From the NCBI GenBank assembly GCA_033182465.1, contig CP137319.1, forward strand, positions 620,001 to 684,000: DNA of 64,000 nt, written 5' to 3'. Source of the DNA: Sanghuangporus weigelae. Taxonomy: Eukaryota > Basidiomycota > Agaricomycetes > Hymenochaetales > Hymenochaetaceae. Both the position numbers and the translations under genes were made by a program. Shown here in pieces: positions 35,510 to 47,063 of this stretch (position 1 is the stretch's first letter; the number at the start of each line of letters is the position of its first letter). A model generated the notes under the pieces. That model was not told where the DNA came from, made no database searches, and was given only the letters and a program-made list of their open reading frames with translations.

Positions 35510-36549
35510 TCATTGCTCAAAGTCGTATTCGACAGCAGCACGGCACGCCTCATTCGTGCGCGGGCTGAACCCATGTCTGTGAAGGCTACCACGGTCGGGG
35601 AACCAAGCATCGCACGCTGAGCAGCTGTGTACGCTCACACTGCGGACCGATTCAGCGGAGGTGGAGGCTGCAGATCCCGTAATGGAAGCAGGTTGAGCGG
35701 GCGCGTGTCGCGAACGCTTTGAGGAGTGCGAGAGCTATGAAGGCGCGAGAAGAGCGGAGTCAGCCAAATGAGACTGGAAGTTGTTCACACGAAGAGGGAG
35801 GGGAAGAGAAGAAGACTGGGGTGCTGGCTGTATGCGTGGGTAAATATAAAAATAGCGGGTGCTAGTGTACAGTAGTTGTGTAGACGGAAGTGGCACGTCC
35901 CAGGAAGGAAATAGAAAAACTACTGGTACATACCCTCTCGCTCGATTCATCCTCGACAACTTTTCGTTTAGATCGCAAAGGCGACGGTGCTGTCCATCCA
36001 TTAGAACATACATGAAGTCATAAGAGCATACAACATACCGAATTGTGCACCGACGGCCTTAGCATATGCGTCCCGCCATTGCTCGATCCGTCGCATACGC
36101 GCAGAATACGAGTCTGTGGCAGCAACGCGTCGAGGTTCAGGTATTTCTTCTTCCCGGCATTCCTCAGCATCCTCTACCGATTGCTCCTCCGATGAACAAT
36201 ACGATTCACTCGCAGCTTCTTCTTCCTCTTCTTCTCCATTCTCCTCGGAAGAATATGTAGATGAGGACGCGTAGCTCGATGATGACGCCCATGAGCTGGA
36301 TCCTGGTACGGAGATGTGCTCGCGCTTCGACGGCGGAGGGACCTCCTCGAGCTGGATGATCTCAATGGTGCGTTGCTGGTGGAGGTAATAGTCGTGCTGC
36401 GGGCGCGGTGCGAGACGAGGGTCGGCGAGCTGGTTGAAAGTAGTTGTCATGCCCGGACTAGCTGGTTTGTATGGAGCAAGCCCATGGTGGGCATGGTGGT
36501 AAGGGCCTCCGACCATGACGAGGGAGGTGTTCGAGTCGTTGTTGAACAT
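35510..36549 (-). CDS. Putative single C2H2-type zinc-finger protein
   Basis: Three exons (36549-36039, 35989-35934, 35734-35510) join in frame to 263 residues. The N-terminus is His/Pro/Gln-rich, followed by a Ser run, a Glu run (ENGEEEEEEAASE) and RRIEQWRDAYAKAVGAQF. A basic nuclear-localisation-like segment (RSKRKVVEDESSERLSHSSK) spans the second intron. The C-terminus carries one zinc-finger-like motif, CSACDAWFPDRGSLHRHG, followed by CRAAVEY; the spacing fits C-x2-C and a histidine pair in which the second ligand is not certain. DNA binding is inferred only. No second finger is present. Intron 1 is 49 nt. Confidence 0.6.
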
Positions 36550-37464
36550 GATTGCGAAGACTAAGCAACGCAAGAGCCGCCTTATAAAGGGGAAGGCAGA
36601 GAAGAAGGGAGAGGAGAGAAACGGTGGCCGGCGCGGGATACTATGGGGCTATAAAGACGGACGGACGAGAGAAGACGATGACTTTCTTTTATTTTATTTA
36701 CGGTATTTTCCCTTTTTCATCCGATTCTTTTCGGTGTCTCACAGCCACGGTCCCGGTCGGCCCAACACGGGCTCCCGGTCCACAGTCCATGGTCCATCCC
36801 TGTCCATGGGAATTCGGTCTATTCAAATGGGGGTCAATCATTTCGGTCCCGCGTCCGTCCTCTCACAACCCACTCTTGCTTGGCGCCGACATCTCCCCGC
36901 TGCGCACTTGACGTATCATCATCATATACGCAGGCAACTCATTACTATTAGCCTATCGACGTAGCTCACCATTTATATATATTGCATTTATTTACACGTA
37001 AGACAGACAGCGCTGCGTGCGTACAGCTCAACACCGACAGCTAGTTAGTTCGAAACTCGAGAATAGCTTCTTTGCCTTCTTTTCCGCTCACCCGCCGTAA
37101 GTGGACCCGCCAGCTCAAACGTTTTCTCTCCAGAACCCACGCCATAAACTCACCCGCCACACCATACATCCGGCATCACCTCGTTCCAATCCAATCATCA
37201 CAGCTCGAGAAACTATCAACGACACGACATCACCTGTTCACATTGTCCCCATCATCGTGACCACGTCTCCCAGAGCACGGGAACAGAACAGAAACTACAC
37301 AACAGAACAGAACAGAACGACGACAACATCAACAGGAACAGCGACAGAATAGAACCTCATCAGAAATAAACGCCCAGCCGTCTCCCAAGCTACCTTTCAA
37401 CTGAGTTGTTACCCCCAGAACCCAACAGGGAAGATCACTGCCTTCCCGTCACGAGTTCATGAGT
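36550..37464. other. Promoter of the C2H2 gene and 3' flank of MKT1
   Basis: About 900 bp. It includes an ACAGA-type short tandem stretch at about 37281-37320 (repeated AACAGAACAG) and a GT/CA-poor leader-like region near 36600. No gene was seen. Confidence 0.5.
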
Positions 37465-40400
37465 TCAAGGTCTCATGGGTCGCAGCCACGCTTCTGCGGC
37501 CTCGAACTGCTCGGCGAGTTCAGGTAGGACCGCCTTCTCGCTGTGCATCAGCCTCATCGCCGTAAGCGCCTAAAGTCCCCCCGTGCCGAACATGTGTTTG
37601 CATTAGTTGGAAATGATATGTGCATCGAGACCCGAGAACAAGAAAAATGGCATCCCCATGAGAAAAACCCACGGCAGCCCAAGATCCATTCGTGTTTATT
37701 TGATGCATGAGAAGACAAGCAGGGCAGGGGAAACAAACGTTTTTCAATACACCTTCCAAACTGGGAAATTAGGCTGTAGAAAGCACTCACGCAGTCCCAG
37801 AACCGGAATCCTCGCTCGACCTCGCCCTTCGGATTCTTGATCCCAGGGAACGTCTCCTCGCAGATTTCCAGTGCGAGTTGTTTCGCCTCCTTCACGCCTT
37901 CTGCATTCGCATCCCGCACGCACTGGCGGCCGTTGATGTGCGTCAGCGCGTCCAAGTATACTTTCGCGAGGATGCCGAATCCCGTGTTGACGTCAACCTG
38001 GAAGGGAAGCGACAGTGCAATATCAAGGTAGTCGTCCCGGACGCGCTTGGCGTCTCCGCGGAGCAGCATATTCAACGACGTGACCTCAAGCAATATTCGA
38101 AGAGCGCGCGTGAGTGATTTCACGAACGAGTTGAACACGAGAAGTTCCCGAGACAAGGGCGCGGACCAGGCTTGTGGCTACCAGAAGGTTTTTTGTTGTT
38201 GTAGCAAGGGTCACGATATGGAACCATGGGCAGACGGGACGAACGGAACGTGATGCACGGAACCGAAGGGCATATTAATAGATTCATCGTCAGTAACTGC
38301 TCGTTGGGACCGGAAAACGCGGGAAAGCCACCCAACAATCGAGCTCAAAGTAGCTCGGTCAGTTGGGTCCGCTTGCCGAACAGAACGCACCTTAGCATTC
38401 AACGGCACGATACTGAGAACTCGCATCACCAAAAGCATGCATTGCTTCTCATCGTCTACACCGGTAGATAGGTAAGAATAGACGGACAGAACTCAAAAAT
38501 AGACGAGGAAATCCAATGAGCTTACCGGTACCGAAACTTGGTCCGCCACTGAATGCTCGATTGGTCCAGAGATGGCCATGCATTACCCCTGCCCTGACGA
38601 GCTCAAGGAACAAATACAACGGATCTTGGAATTTATCATTTACTCTTGCGGCCTTGATCGCGGCGTGCATCGCGCGAGCCAGAGCACCATGAGTGTGGGA
38701 GGTCTGAAGGAATCTGCAATTCACGATCCAAGGGAAAGAATGCACGAAACGGTACACGGGATAAATGAGCATCATTTGCAAATACGTCGCGTAGATGGGG
38801 CAGAAGGAAAAACGTTTATACGCACCCACGCAGTTCAAGGAACCGCCATATTACATTGGCAACCACTTCGTCCTTTTTCTCCAAGGGTGGATGGTCCGGG
38901 TTGTGATGATTCTTGTCAATTTTGTCCTTTCGTATCCTTGTACGAGCTGCAAATCTCTCGGTTGCGGTTGCGCCCAGGCACAGGGCGAAATCGATCGTAG
39001 ATGACTGAAGTTTCCGATGAATTACGATTTGGGGAAATAAGATTCATCGAAATCCCAGACACTCACGTTCTGTCGCCGCAATTCTTCCTCAACAATGGCA
39101 TACGGAACAAGCCAACCAGCCACTCGCTCCGCCAACTGACCTGTCTGTGTTGAGTTGTGATTAATGGTTTTTTGTCCGTGGTTGCTTGGTCCCTGAGGTC
39201 CCTGTGGAGGTTCAAACCAAAAGCATCCAGCAACTCGCCGGCCGTTCCAGAAGCCATTGAGTACATTGCTGATCAGCGCGAGAGCGGTCGCACGCGGACC
39301 CGTCTGGTAGTCAGTTACCACTTCTTTAACGAATCGTCTATACTCAGTCGTCTCTCCATTATCAAGTGGTGGCGGTTCCAGTATCTGGCCTGATGTCAAC
39401 CATACCAACGGTTGAGGAGTGATCAAGCCGCGCGAAAGATAGAGGTAGACTTCATCGGGCAAACGGTTCGTAAAGATCTCGTGTAGATCTTGTGGCACAT
39501 CACTCATGGAGGGGTGATGAGGCGGATGATGCGGAGGGGGTCCTGAGGGCGAAGGTCCGTTAGCTGCCAGTGGGAGAGGCTGTACTGTGCCTTCAGAAGA
39601 CAGGATCAAGGAATACTTAATCATGCAACGCGTCCTAGCGAAGTGCTCGAGGTAGTAAGTCATCTTAACCGCAGGATGTTCGGCAAACGCGCTAACAGCG
39701 GCATGGCCGGACTTGTAGTACTTGACCATGTCCACAATTGCCTTGAGTGTGACCTCATGTGCAGTTGGAGGGAAGGGCGGGCTGTGCTCACAGCCGACGA
39801 GAATTCCAGTGTCGAGGAATTGCTCCTCGTTGAGCTGCAAATCGGTCAGAAACGCCCGTTTGGAGATGAAGGAAAAGGTCGGCGAGGAAGACGTTAGGTC
39901 AATACTCGTGATGAGCTTGTCAACTCCTGGATAGAGCAAGGTATCGGTTGGACCAAAAATGGCATGGATATATGATTTCGGGTGTCGTTGCAAGTAAATT
40001 AACTGTCGCATAAAAATCAAACAAATTTAGCTGTTATTCGATGGACTTACGAAGACATGATTGCAGAACATACCTGGGCCCATGATACGTAGGGAGCAAC
40101 AAGATACTCGACATTACGATGCCTGAAAATACGCAAAACCATTCTCCAAGTATCCCATTGTACGATGTTTGCCCGTCCTTCAAATAGTTTCGTAGCCGCG
40201 TCTTCTTGGCCATTTTCATACTTTCCCCACGCAGCTTGTCGGTCACGTATCGCTTCTGCGTATTCTTGTTGCAGCTGAGGTCTAATCTTTTTGTTCGGGA
40301 TAAGTCCAGGGAAGACGAAAACAGGCTTGATGCGAAGCTTTTCGAGTACACGTAGATCGGATTCCAAGCGCGACACCAGCGCGAGAGGTGCTCCGCCTGT

Positions 40401-40608
40401 AGCAGCAAGTAGAGGCTCTCTAGAAGGAGGTGTATCAAGAAGAAGCTGTAAGTAATGTGCAGCGTCGATGCCTAGACGAGAATCTGAAAGCGTTGAGAGA
40501 GGCAGCGTTTGAACGTGCTTGCGCTCTGACAAGTACGCTGCAGATTAAATAAGTATCAATGCACACATCAGTAGCAAACCTCTCACCGTCCAAATGCTTG
40601 ATCGGCAT
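37465..40608 (-). CDS. MKT1: MKT1-like XPG-fold post-transcriptional regulator
   Basis: Eight exons (40608-40587, 40537-40074, 40002-39067, 38956-38826, 38713-38526, 38455-38391, 38177-37791, 37569-37465) join in frame to 765 residues, near the length of yeast Mkt1. Mkt1 has an XPG-nuclease-like fold and acts with Pbp1 on translation and stability of certain mRNAs. The N-terminal domain shows MPIKHLDAYLSERKHVQTLP, LGIDAAHYL, VFVFPGL and the following NIVQWDTWR and LVAPYVSWAQ. The internal domain begins LIYLQRHPKSYIHAIFGPTD. The C-terminal domain reads PLSRELLVFNSFVKSLTRAL and ends AMRLMHSEKAVLPELAEQFE. The acidic metal ligands of true XPG enzymes are not obvious, as in other Mkt1 proteins. 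The first coding exon is only 22 nt. Intron 6 (about 210 nt) could hide a further exon, though the join is in frame without one. Confidence 0.88.
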
Positions 40609-43416
40609 TGTGGCCTTGCGTTCGTATGTTCGTCCGTCGTGAACGGTGAGGATTCTAAAGGACGTGCAGTGCCAGTTGTGCGCGCTTGCTGAAACTGTTG
40701 AGCTGTGAACTTCTTGCTTACATAACCAGATGATCGTCTTTTCTGACTTTAACCTTTGAGCTGTAGACACTTGATGTTCAGCCTCTTCTAACCATAACAC
40801 GTTGATTTGAGTACTGGTTTGATGGATTTAATGGACTAACTTCAGATCCGTGCGTTCTTTGCCTTCGTCACCACGGAATCTCTTCATGATATCCAATCCC
40901 AGTGACCCTCCTGGAGACCTGGAGACCTGGAGATCTTAGCACAAAGATCGCCTTTGATGACATGCTCTCATAATTTAGCCTCATCATCATCCTTCGGATA
41001 CTTTCGCGAGCTATCTTTAATGAGAAGCAGCCATGCTTCATTTACTATCGTGTTCGCGGCGTTTGTACTACGACGATTTCTTGTGCGTGCAAAACCTCCG
41101 TTAATTCTGGATCTCTGTCTCTACGTTATTCAATTCTCTTCTATCTCTTATGGAGGCCTTGAGCCTCATAGTCTGGGATACAATCCTGTCAAGTGCATTG
41201 GGACGAAGAAGTTCGTTGTCGCCTGACTTGACCACAGAACCGAGGTCTCCTGGTGGTCCATGAGCCCGAGTTCTCCGCAGCGACTCATGATTATTTCCAA
41301 GTTGTCTTCACTTATTTGAATACGACCACACTCGAGGAACAATTGATTTTTTGCAACCGCATCTCAAGTATTATCAGGTACGTGTGGCATTTACCATCTG
41401 AATTCTCCTATTGAGTTGATATTATTTGCCTCTTCAGTGAGTGTACTTACCTCCGCCTTTTCGCTCGGTCTTTCCCGAAGCGCAGCTCGTGGCACATTCT
41501 GGGAAACAGTGATGTGAAATTCTGAGGGACCTGTCGCTGTTTTTCCAAAGAACTGGAAACGCGTGGACCGGCGTTGCCACTTCGCCTCTCCGAATTCTCC
41601 ATTAATTCTGGAATTGTGGCTTTCAAGGTCATCGTAAGTGGAGACCGATCTCACGAAAGACGTGGAGGTCGCACGATTTGGCGGTCGGTTCTTTCATTTT
41701 GAAATCTTCGGAACCTATTGGTAGTCAATGATACAGTGCATACAAGATGTAGATTGATACGCTGAATATCATTCTAGGACTACGAGGTACAATTGACCGC
41801 GGAAGCTAAGTAGGAGAAGCGTAGGTATCAACCTAATGCACAGCTCAGATAGCAACTTGCGGGAAATATCACGAATGCAAACAAGGACCACTCTTTTACT
41901 CTGCATCTTGATTTACTCACGGCTGCTAAGAATAGATTTCCTGGTTCAACCGCCTTCCGCCGCCTCACCCCAAACCTCAGCAGAAACGGTCACCTCCACC
42001 CATAAGGATAAATGAATGGGTTCTGGTCCCACAAAGAGTCTGATCCAGTGCGAATAACGGAAGAAAGGACGTTCCGCTCGCCAATTTCTTTGGATCGTGC
42101 AAATAATCCCACGTGCGACATCTGGCTCAGTCTGGGTGGGGCCAAGAACATTGCAGAAGATAACACAAGATGGATGACACTGAACCCATTGTAGACGGAG
42201 GTTGCGGGAGTCTGGGAATGTATCGGACAGCTCGGGCAAACAGGTGTTCGAGGAAGATTATCAGGAGAGATTTGACCTCGGTAAAGACTTCACGCCCGCG
42301 GGTACACACCCGATGATACGAAAATGACTATCTGCTGGCCTGACTATAGGCGGTAATGTCAATAGCTCCGATGGTACCGCTAATGAATTGAAAAGGAGGA
42401 AATGTCTTTGAAGCGCTCTCCTCTCTGTCCAACTCAAAGTTGTATAACAATGTTGTATGACAAGCTTCTAACGCCGTCGATTCTGTCATTTTGGTGTTGA
42501 ATCTGAAGATTGGAAGACGTGGCACGGATGCGGAACAAAATGATGCTTAAGAATGACTTATGGCCCACTTCAGATTATTCGTATGATGCCCGTAGACCAA
42601 CGAGGATACCCATTGGGCCTACCATTGTCTAGAGTTTTCGGACTTCGAGCGTCTCGGAGCCGCCGGAACGTCGTGGCTTTCCGACAAGGGAAGCACGATG
42701 ATCAAGTGATCGAGAATGCCGCTGCGTGGGGATGTAGACACAAGAGAACGGTACAATCCATTCATCCAAGCGGGCTCGTAAATCCTATCCTGTTACTTGA
42801 TTGAATGGAAGATAGTATATTATTAAAGCGGAACCGGATAGAATTGAAAAGAATCACAGTAGGAGCATTGGAATAGTAATCGTGTGAGGGCAGCTGATGA
42901 ACGATCCCTTGGCTTGAGCACACGTCTATCAGTCGACACGGCCTCATTGAAGCTCGTGGTGATACGCATGAAGGACTCTGCATCGGTGAAGATTTCTTTT
43001 ACGATCACGGGACATCAAGTCAACAAGTATGGGAATCATCCATACCTATTCGCTTGAAAATCCGTTCGACATCACTTTCAAAAGTTCTTGAAGCAGCATA
43101 CGGCACATATCTTGCTTGTAAACATCGAGCGCGGTTCTCGGCGCGTCGGATTCCCGAATGGATTGACGACCTGGACGGTGCCTGGCTCGGAATGAATAGA
43201 GAAAGGTTCAGGAAAGCCAGGGAGTGCAATGGAAGACCAGACGCAGTGTCTGGATTCCGACCAGATGAGGTCCGTCTGGGCAGCACTTAGATTCCACAGA
43301 CTCCGGTATTGAATGAGTTTGTCCGCGACGATACCACAAGGGTTAACCTTCCAGAAGGAAAAGAAACAAGCATCGTGAAAAAATGTTCAAACTAGTGCCG
43401 ACATTTGGACAAAGTC
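40609..43416. other. Region without a resolved gene; coding-like minus-strand scraps
   Basis: About 2.8 kb. The first 1.2 kb looks non-coding. Between about 42.0 and 43.3 kb the minus strand contains several stretches with plausible protein composition, for example IVKEIFTDAESFMRITTSFN near 43000, TALEACHTTLLYNFELDREE near 42450 and VYKQDMCRMLLQELLKVMS near 43100. I could not chain them into one spliced frame. They may be exons of an unrecognised gene or remains of one. Confidence 0.3.
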
Positions 43417-43720
43417 CTACGAAAAAAGAGATGCTATGAGTGTCGCACATTCCGAGAACCCATTGAAAGATCTACAGTGAGCGCAATGGGGACAATCTTC
43501 TTTCGCCTGTAACACCGTGCGAAGGCCTCGTATTGCCGGTTTCTTATCCATATTGTAATTGTCCCATGCACAGTAATGGAAGCAAGGTTCGTGCCTATTC
43601 TGTGATTGAGTCAAATACGAGTAAGTAAAGGTCAGAGAAAACTAGAATGAAATGAATGTTACTTACTTCTCCATCAGATCGTTCCACATGTAATAAATCC
43701 GTAAAGAGCCATCTGGTCAT
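43417..43720 (-). CDS. Possible small cysteine-rich protein
   Basis: Two candidate exons (43720-43667 and 43599-43417), joined with a GTAAGT donor and CACAG acceptor, give 78 residues: MTRWLFTDLLHVERSDGE, then NRHEPCFHYCAWDNYNMDKK and, near the end, EDCPHCAHCRSFNGFSEC. Six cysteines fall in 40 residues, with two CxxC motifs (CPHCAHC) that resemble a metal site. There is no signal peptide. It could instead be the first part of a longer gene running into the coding-like scraps at 42.0-43.3 kb. No family is recognised. Confidence 0.35.
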
Positions 43721-44201
43721 TTCGACGAAAGTGAATCACTGTAGTACAATGAGACAAGTAACCAAGTGAATCTTCGGGGCTCTTCAGGTAAAATACCATG
43801 ATTCTATCGTCCCTGGTATGAGTCGTCCGGAAAGCATGCAAGAATGGAATTGTTAAACAAACAATAAATGCCTTTATCTCGCCAGATCTAACCTCGTGCC
43901 ATACAAATTGTATTCATTAGATAGATTAGCTGACAACAGGAGTCTGAGGAGTAATATAGAAAAGCAGCTGCAGAAGACCAAGTAGAACAAGCTGAGGTTT
44001 TTTCAAATGTGTTGGGTTGGTTGTTTGTCAGTGTTTTATTTCTCACGGTCTACAGCCACACTCGCACCGCCGCTTTACACGTCAGTGATGAGGAGTCTTT
44101 AGCCAGCAACCTGAAGCATCTCAATTCTCAAAGTTATGAACGATATCGGAAACAACGCGACATCTCAGACTCTATGGAAGAATCAGAATAGTCGTGAGAT
44201 T
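43721..44201. promoter_or_regulatory. Divergent spacer upstream of the DHHC gene
   Basis: About 480 bp between the possible small cysteine-rich gene and the DHHC gene. An open frame at 44009-44191 starts hydrophobic (LGWLFVSVLFLTVYS) and could be a missed first exon, but no join to the DHHC frame was found. Confidence 0.35.
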
Positions 44202-45527
44202 ATGACATCTAAGTCATCAAGAGTAGGGTTATATCGTCGACTTGATTTGATGTTGCCTGCTGCAATAATCACCTTCGTCTTGTACGCGGACTTGTCTCTC
44301 ACTAGTGCTATCGCTGACTGTTGCTCCAGGAACGGCTGGTATTTGAGCCTTATAGAGATCGGAAGTTAGTCCTATATCTTGTAATCCCTTCCCTTCCCGA
44401 ATGACACCACGGCTTTTAGATCAGTATCTAATCCAAAGGAATGGCTCAGTATGGTTCGGATGTAAACAGGCTTGCGATTGTTTCTAGTGTGAATAACTCT
44501 GAAGATTTTATAGTGCTATACATCCTTATCACGGAAATCATGTTCGGTACTCTGGCGGCTTTGATTATCTACGTTGTTTCGACGAGGTATTACCAAGGCT
44601 CAGGAATTGCCTACCACTCAGACCCGCCCGAGCCATCGCTCCTTACTGAACCTTATGAATGTATAAACGCTCAAGGTGACCTGCGTCGCTGTACGAAAAG
44701 TAAAGGACCCTGTTATGGGAAATGGAAACCACCACGGACTCATCATTGTTCGACGTGCGGAGTCTGTCGTCCAGGATTTGACCACCACTGCCCCTGGGTA
44801 CGGCGAATTTACGTCTTCAGCTTACAGTAACTTACTATGTGTCAAGTTAGGGGCATGCATAAAATCCTCTAATATGCCAGCCTTTCTCTTGATTCTCATT
44901 ATCACGCCTGTTCTTTTTCTTGCTGCTGTCTCCCCTATCATACCTATTCTTCCAGCTCGTATTTCCCATGCCTTTTGGGTTTCCAGACAGACGCTCTGGA
45001 TCAGAGAACAGTGGTGGGATAGATGGTATTCGTGGGTTTTCATCGCAGGTCCTCCCGGCAGATATATGGTCGGCACGCTCCTGGGATTGAAGCAAATGCA
45101 AGACACGGAGTGTCAGGGCTACGAATGCGAAAGTCCCGGCACTGCTATCGCTAAGCCAGGAATCAGGCTAATTCTGACGATCGTTTTTGCAGTCTTTCTA
45201 AGTATAGGTACTGGTGTGAGTCTCGATCTGGAGGAAGAAGGTGTCGTACTGAAACCGTCATTCTAGATTATGGCATTTGCGACGATACGAGATATCACTC
45301 TTGGCCAAACTACTTTGGACACGTTCCGGGAAAGGGGGGCTTCCGGGGCTGAGAGAAGAGGTCCCTCGAGCTTCTTATGTATCCCCGCAACTTCATCGTT
45401 AGTCGAGCGAAGAGTTTACGAGGTCCTTCCCGGTGAGAGACTATATGATCTCGGCTGGAGGGAAAACTGGCGGAGGTTCTTTCTTCACGTAAAGAGGAAC
45501 GGCATCTTCGGGATCGATGAAAGGTAG
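44202..45527 (+). CDS. DHHC-type protein S-palmitoyltransferase
   Basis: Integral membrane enzyme that attaches palmitate to cysteines of target proteins. The zinc-finger core reads KPPRTHHCSTCGVCRPGFDH followed by HCPWLG, with the catalytic Cys in DHHC. The GACIKSSNMPAFLLI segment after it matches the family (usually GNCI/GNCV). Firm exons: one ending at 44797, then 44847-45215 and 45267-45527. Hydrophobic segments: LMLPAAIITFVLYADLSL (first), IVLYILITEIMFGTLAALII (second), AFLLILIITPVLFLAAVSPI (third) and LILTIVFAVFLSIGTG (fourth), the usual four. The cytosolic tail carries RENWRRFFL. The join between the first membrane exon (ending near 44364) and the second (near 44480) is unresolved: the obvious splice choices put the frame out, so the 5' part is approximate. 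Confidence 0.8.
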
Positions 45528-45702
45528 TTGCTGAAGGTACTTTCGCGATCGGACTATACTCACGTCCGTCGACCTTTTGCAGATTCACATGGCCGAAGAT
45601 TAATCCTTCAGTTCTCAAACGCTGTCGAGATGCGGCTCCGAAACCATAGGAGGCTCAAAAAGGTAATTTGTCATTGCATTACAAGAGAAGCTAGCTGTAG
45701 TC

Positions 45703-46538
45703 TCATGGTGCTGTGCCTGAGGGGGGATCAGTCCGGTCCGCGCTTGTGTGGATGTCGGTGATGAGATACTCACCTTGGTTCCCGCACCCAACGGCAGGCC
45801 AAATGCCAGCAGATTCTCCGGCAAGACAAGCTCCGTTCCAGACCTCCGCTCCATCCGAACCAGTCCACTCGCTGCATGACACCTCCGTGAACGAGCCGGT
45901 GAGTGCACCATGCCCTGCAGGATGTCAATCATCGTGGGAGGAACGGTCAGCGGAAGAGCTTACCTGAAGGGAAGAATGCAGCGGCTGCGCCATCGTCCTC
46001 GCAAAGATCGAAGCTACGTGATGCAAATAGTATCAATCGACAATGCAATATCTTCTTTACAATACCGAGACGTACTGAGCAGACATTCCATGCTGGTTTG
46101 TGGTACTCGACGTCGTCTGTCCGCACCACTCCTCATTTCCAGCTTCCGGGCAGAGATCTGTAACCTTTACGACGATACTATTGAACGGTCCCGTAAACGC
46201 TGGAGAGTATGGATCGGCATTCGCTGTGAGCGCAAAGCATCTTCCGCAGGCATCGCCAGGTCCAATCCCGGGAGAGGACCCGAAAGAGAGTTGGTTCAAT
46301 GCTGCGGTATATCCTGTCGCTGCCTTGCCGCAAGCTATCCACCTGAGTGAGCTAGGTCTGTAATGCTTATCCGCATTGTCTTGAACTTGCCTGGCTGGTT
46401 GCATCCCGAATACATGGTGAACGAGGCTGTCCCACTTGGGTTCTGAATGTATCCTCCTTCAGCACGGATTTCAAGGCTGGCTGCTTCGACGAGGACGAAG
46501 AAGCTTGAGAGCAGACCAAACGATACTACAGATTTCAT
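45703..46538 (-). CDS. Secreted GH45 (subfamily C) endoglucanase
   Basis: Predicted endo-beta-1,4-glucanase of the basidiomycete GH45 type (like Cel45A of Phanerochaete), acting on cellulose or mixed glucan outside the cell. Five exons (46538-46391, 46334-46076, 46013-45964, 45914-45774, 45716-45703) join in frame to 203 residues. A signal peptide (MKSVVSFGLLSSFFVLVEA) precedes GGYIQNPSGTASFTMYSGCN. Family blocks: CGKAATGYTAALNQLSFGS, GPGDACGRCFALT, VVKVTDLCPE, GQTTSSTTNQHG, HFDLCEDDG, FTEVSCSEWTGSDG and NGACLAGES. Conserved cysteines and the acid in VTDLC are present; there is no carbohydrate-binding module. Intron 1 begins GCAAGT at 46390, a GC-AG intron. The last exon is only 14 nt (GTAP, stop). 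Confidence 0.93.
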
Positions 46539-47063
46539 GATGGGCAGAAAATCGGATTGGGGATAGTGGTCAATGTAGGGTTTTTCGTTCAAACGACTTG
46601 TTATATATTGTCAAATCTCGGCCGTTCACGGATATATCGAAGGTATTGCATTCCAGACCGGTCGGGGCAACCATGGCGTCTAAGGTTATATGAGACAACG
46701 ACAATATTCCTGGCGCAAATCGGCGTCTCACAGAAATCTAGCGACGCAGTTTCATCTGACCGTCTTTCGGAAATTTATGAATCGGATGATCCTTGGAAAT
46801 AGGAAGTAAAATTCGATATTGTCGTGGAACTTTTCAGGCCGATTTTGAGAACATTGGTCGATGCTGAGATGCGAAAGCGAATAGCACACAGAAAACAGAA
46901 GTGTTATCAAAATTTAGAAGCGACTTTTTAATACCAATTCCTTCAAGATACATCTGAACGCCACAGTGAGCGCGGGAACACACGAGAGCTTTCTATGGTC
47001 CCGGCTGTATTTTATATCAATAGTATTTGCGAAGTCCGACCGAGTCATTCATCCTTGGCCACG
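46539..47063. other. Intergenic, upstream of the GH45 gene
   Basis: About 520 bp containing the GH45 promoter and the 3' flank of the M20 peptidase gene. No gene was seen. No catabolite-repressor site was assigned. Confidence 0.5.
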
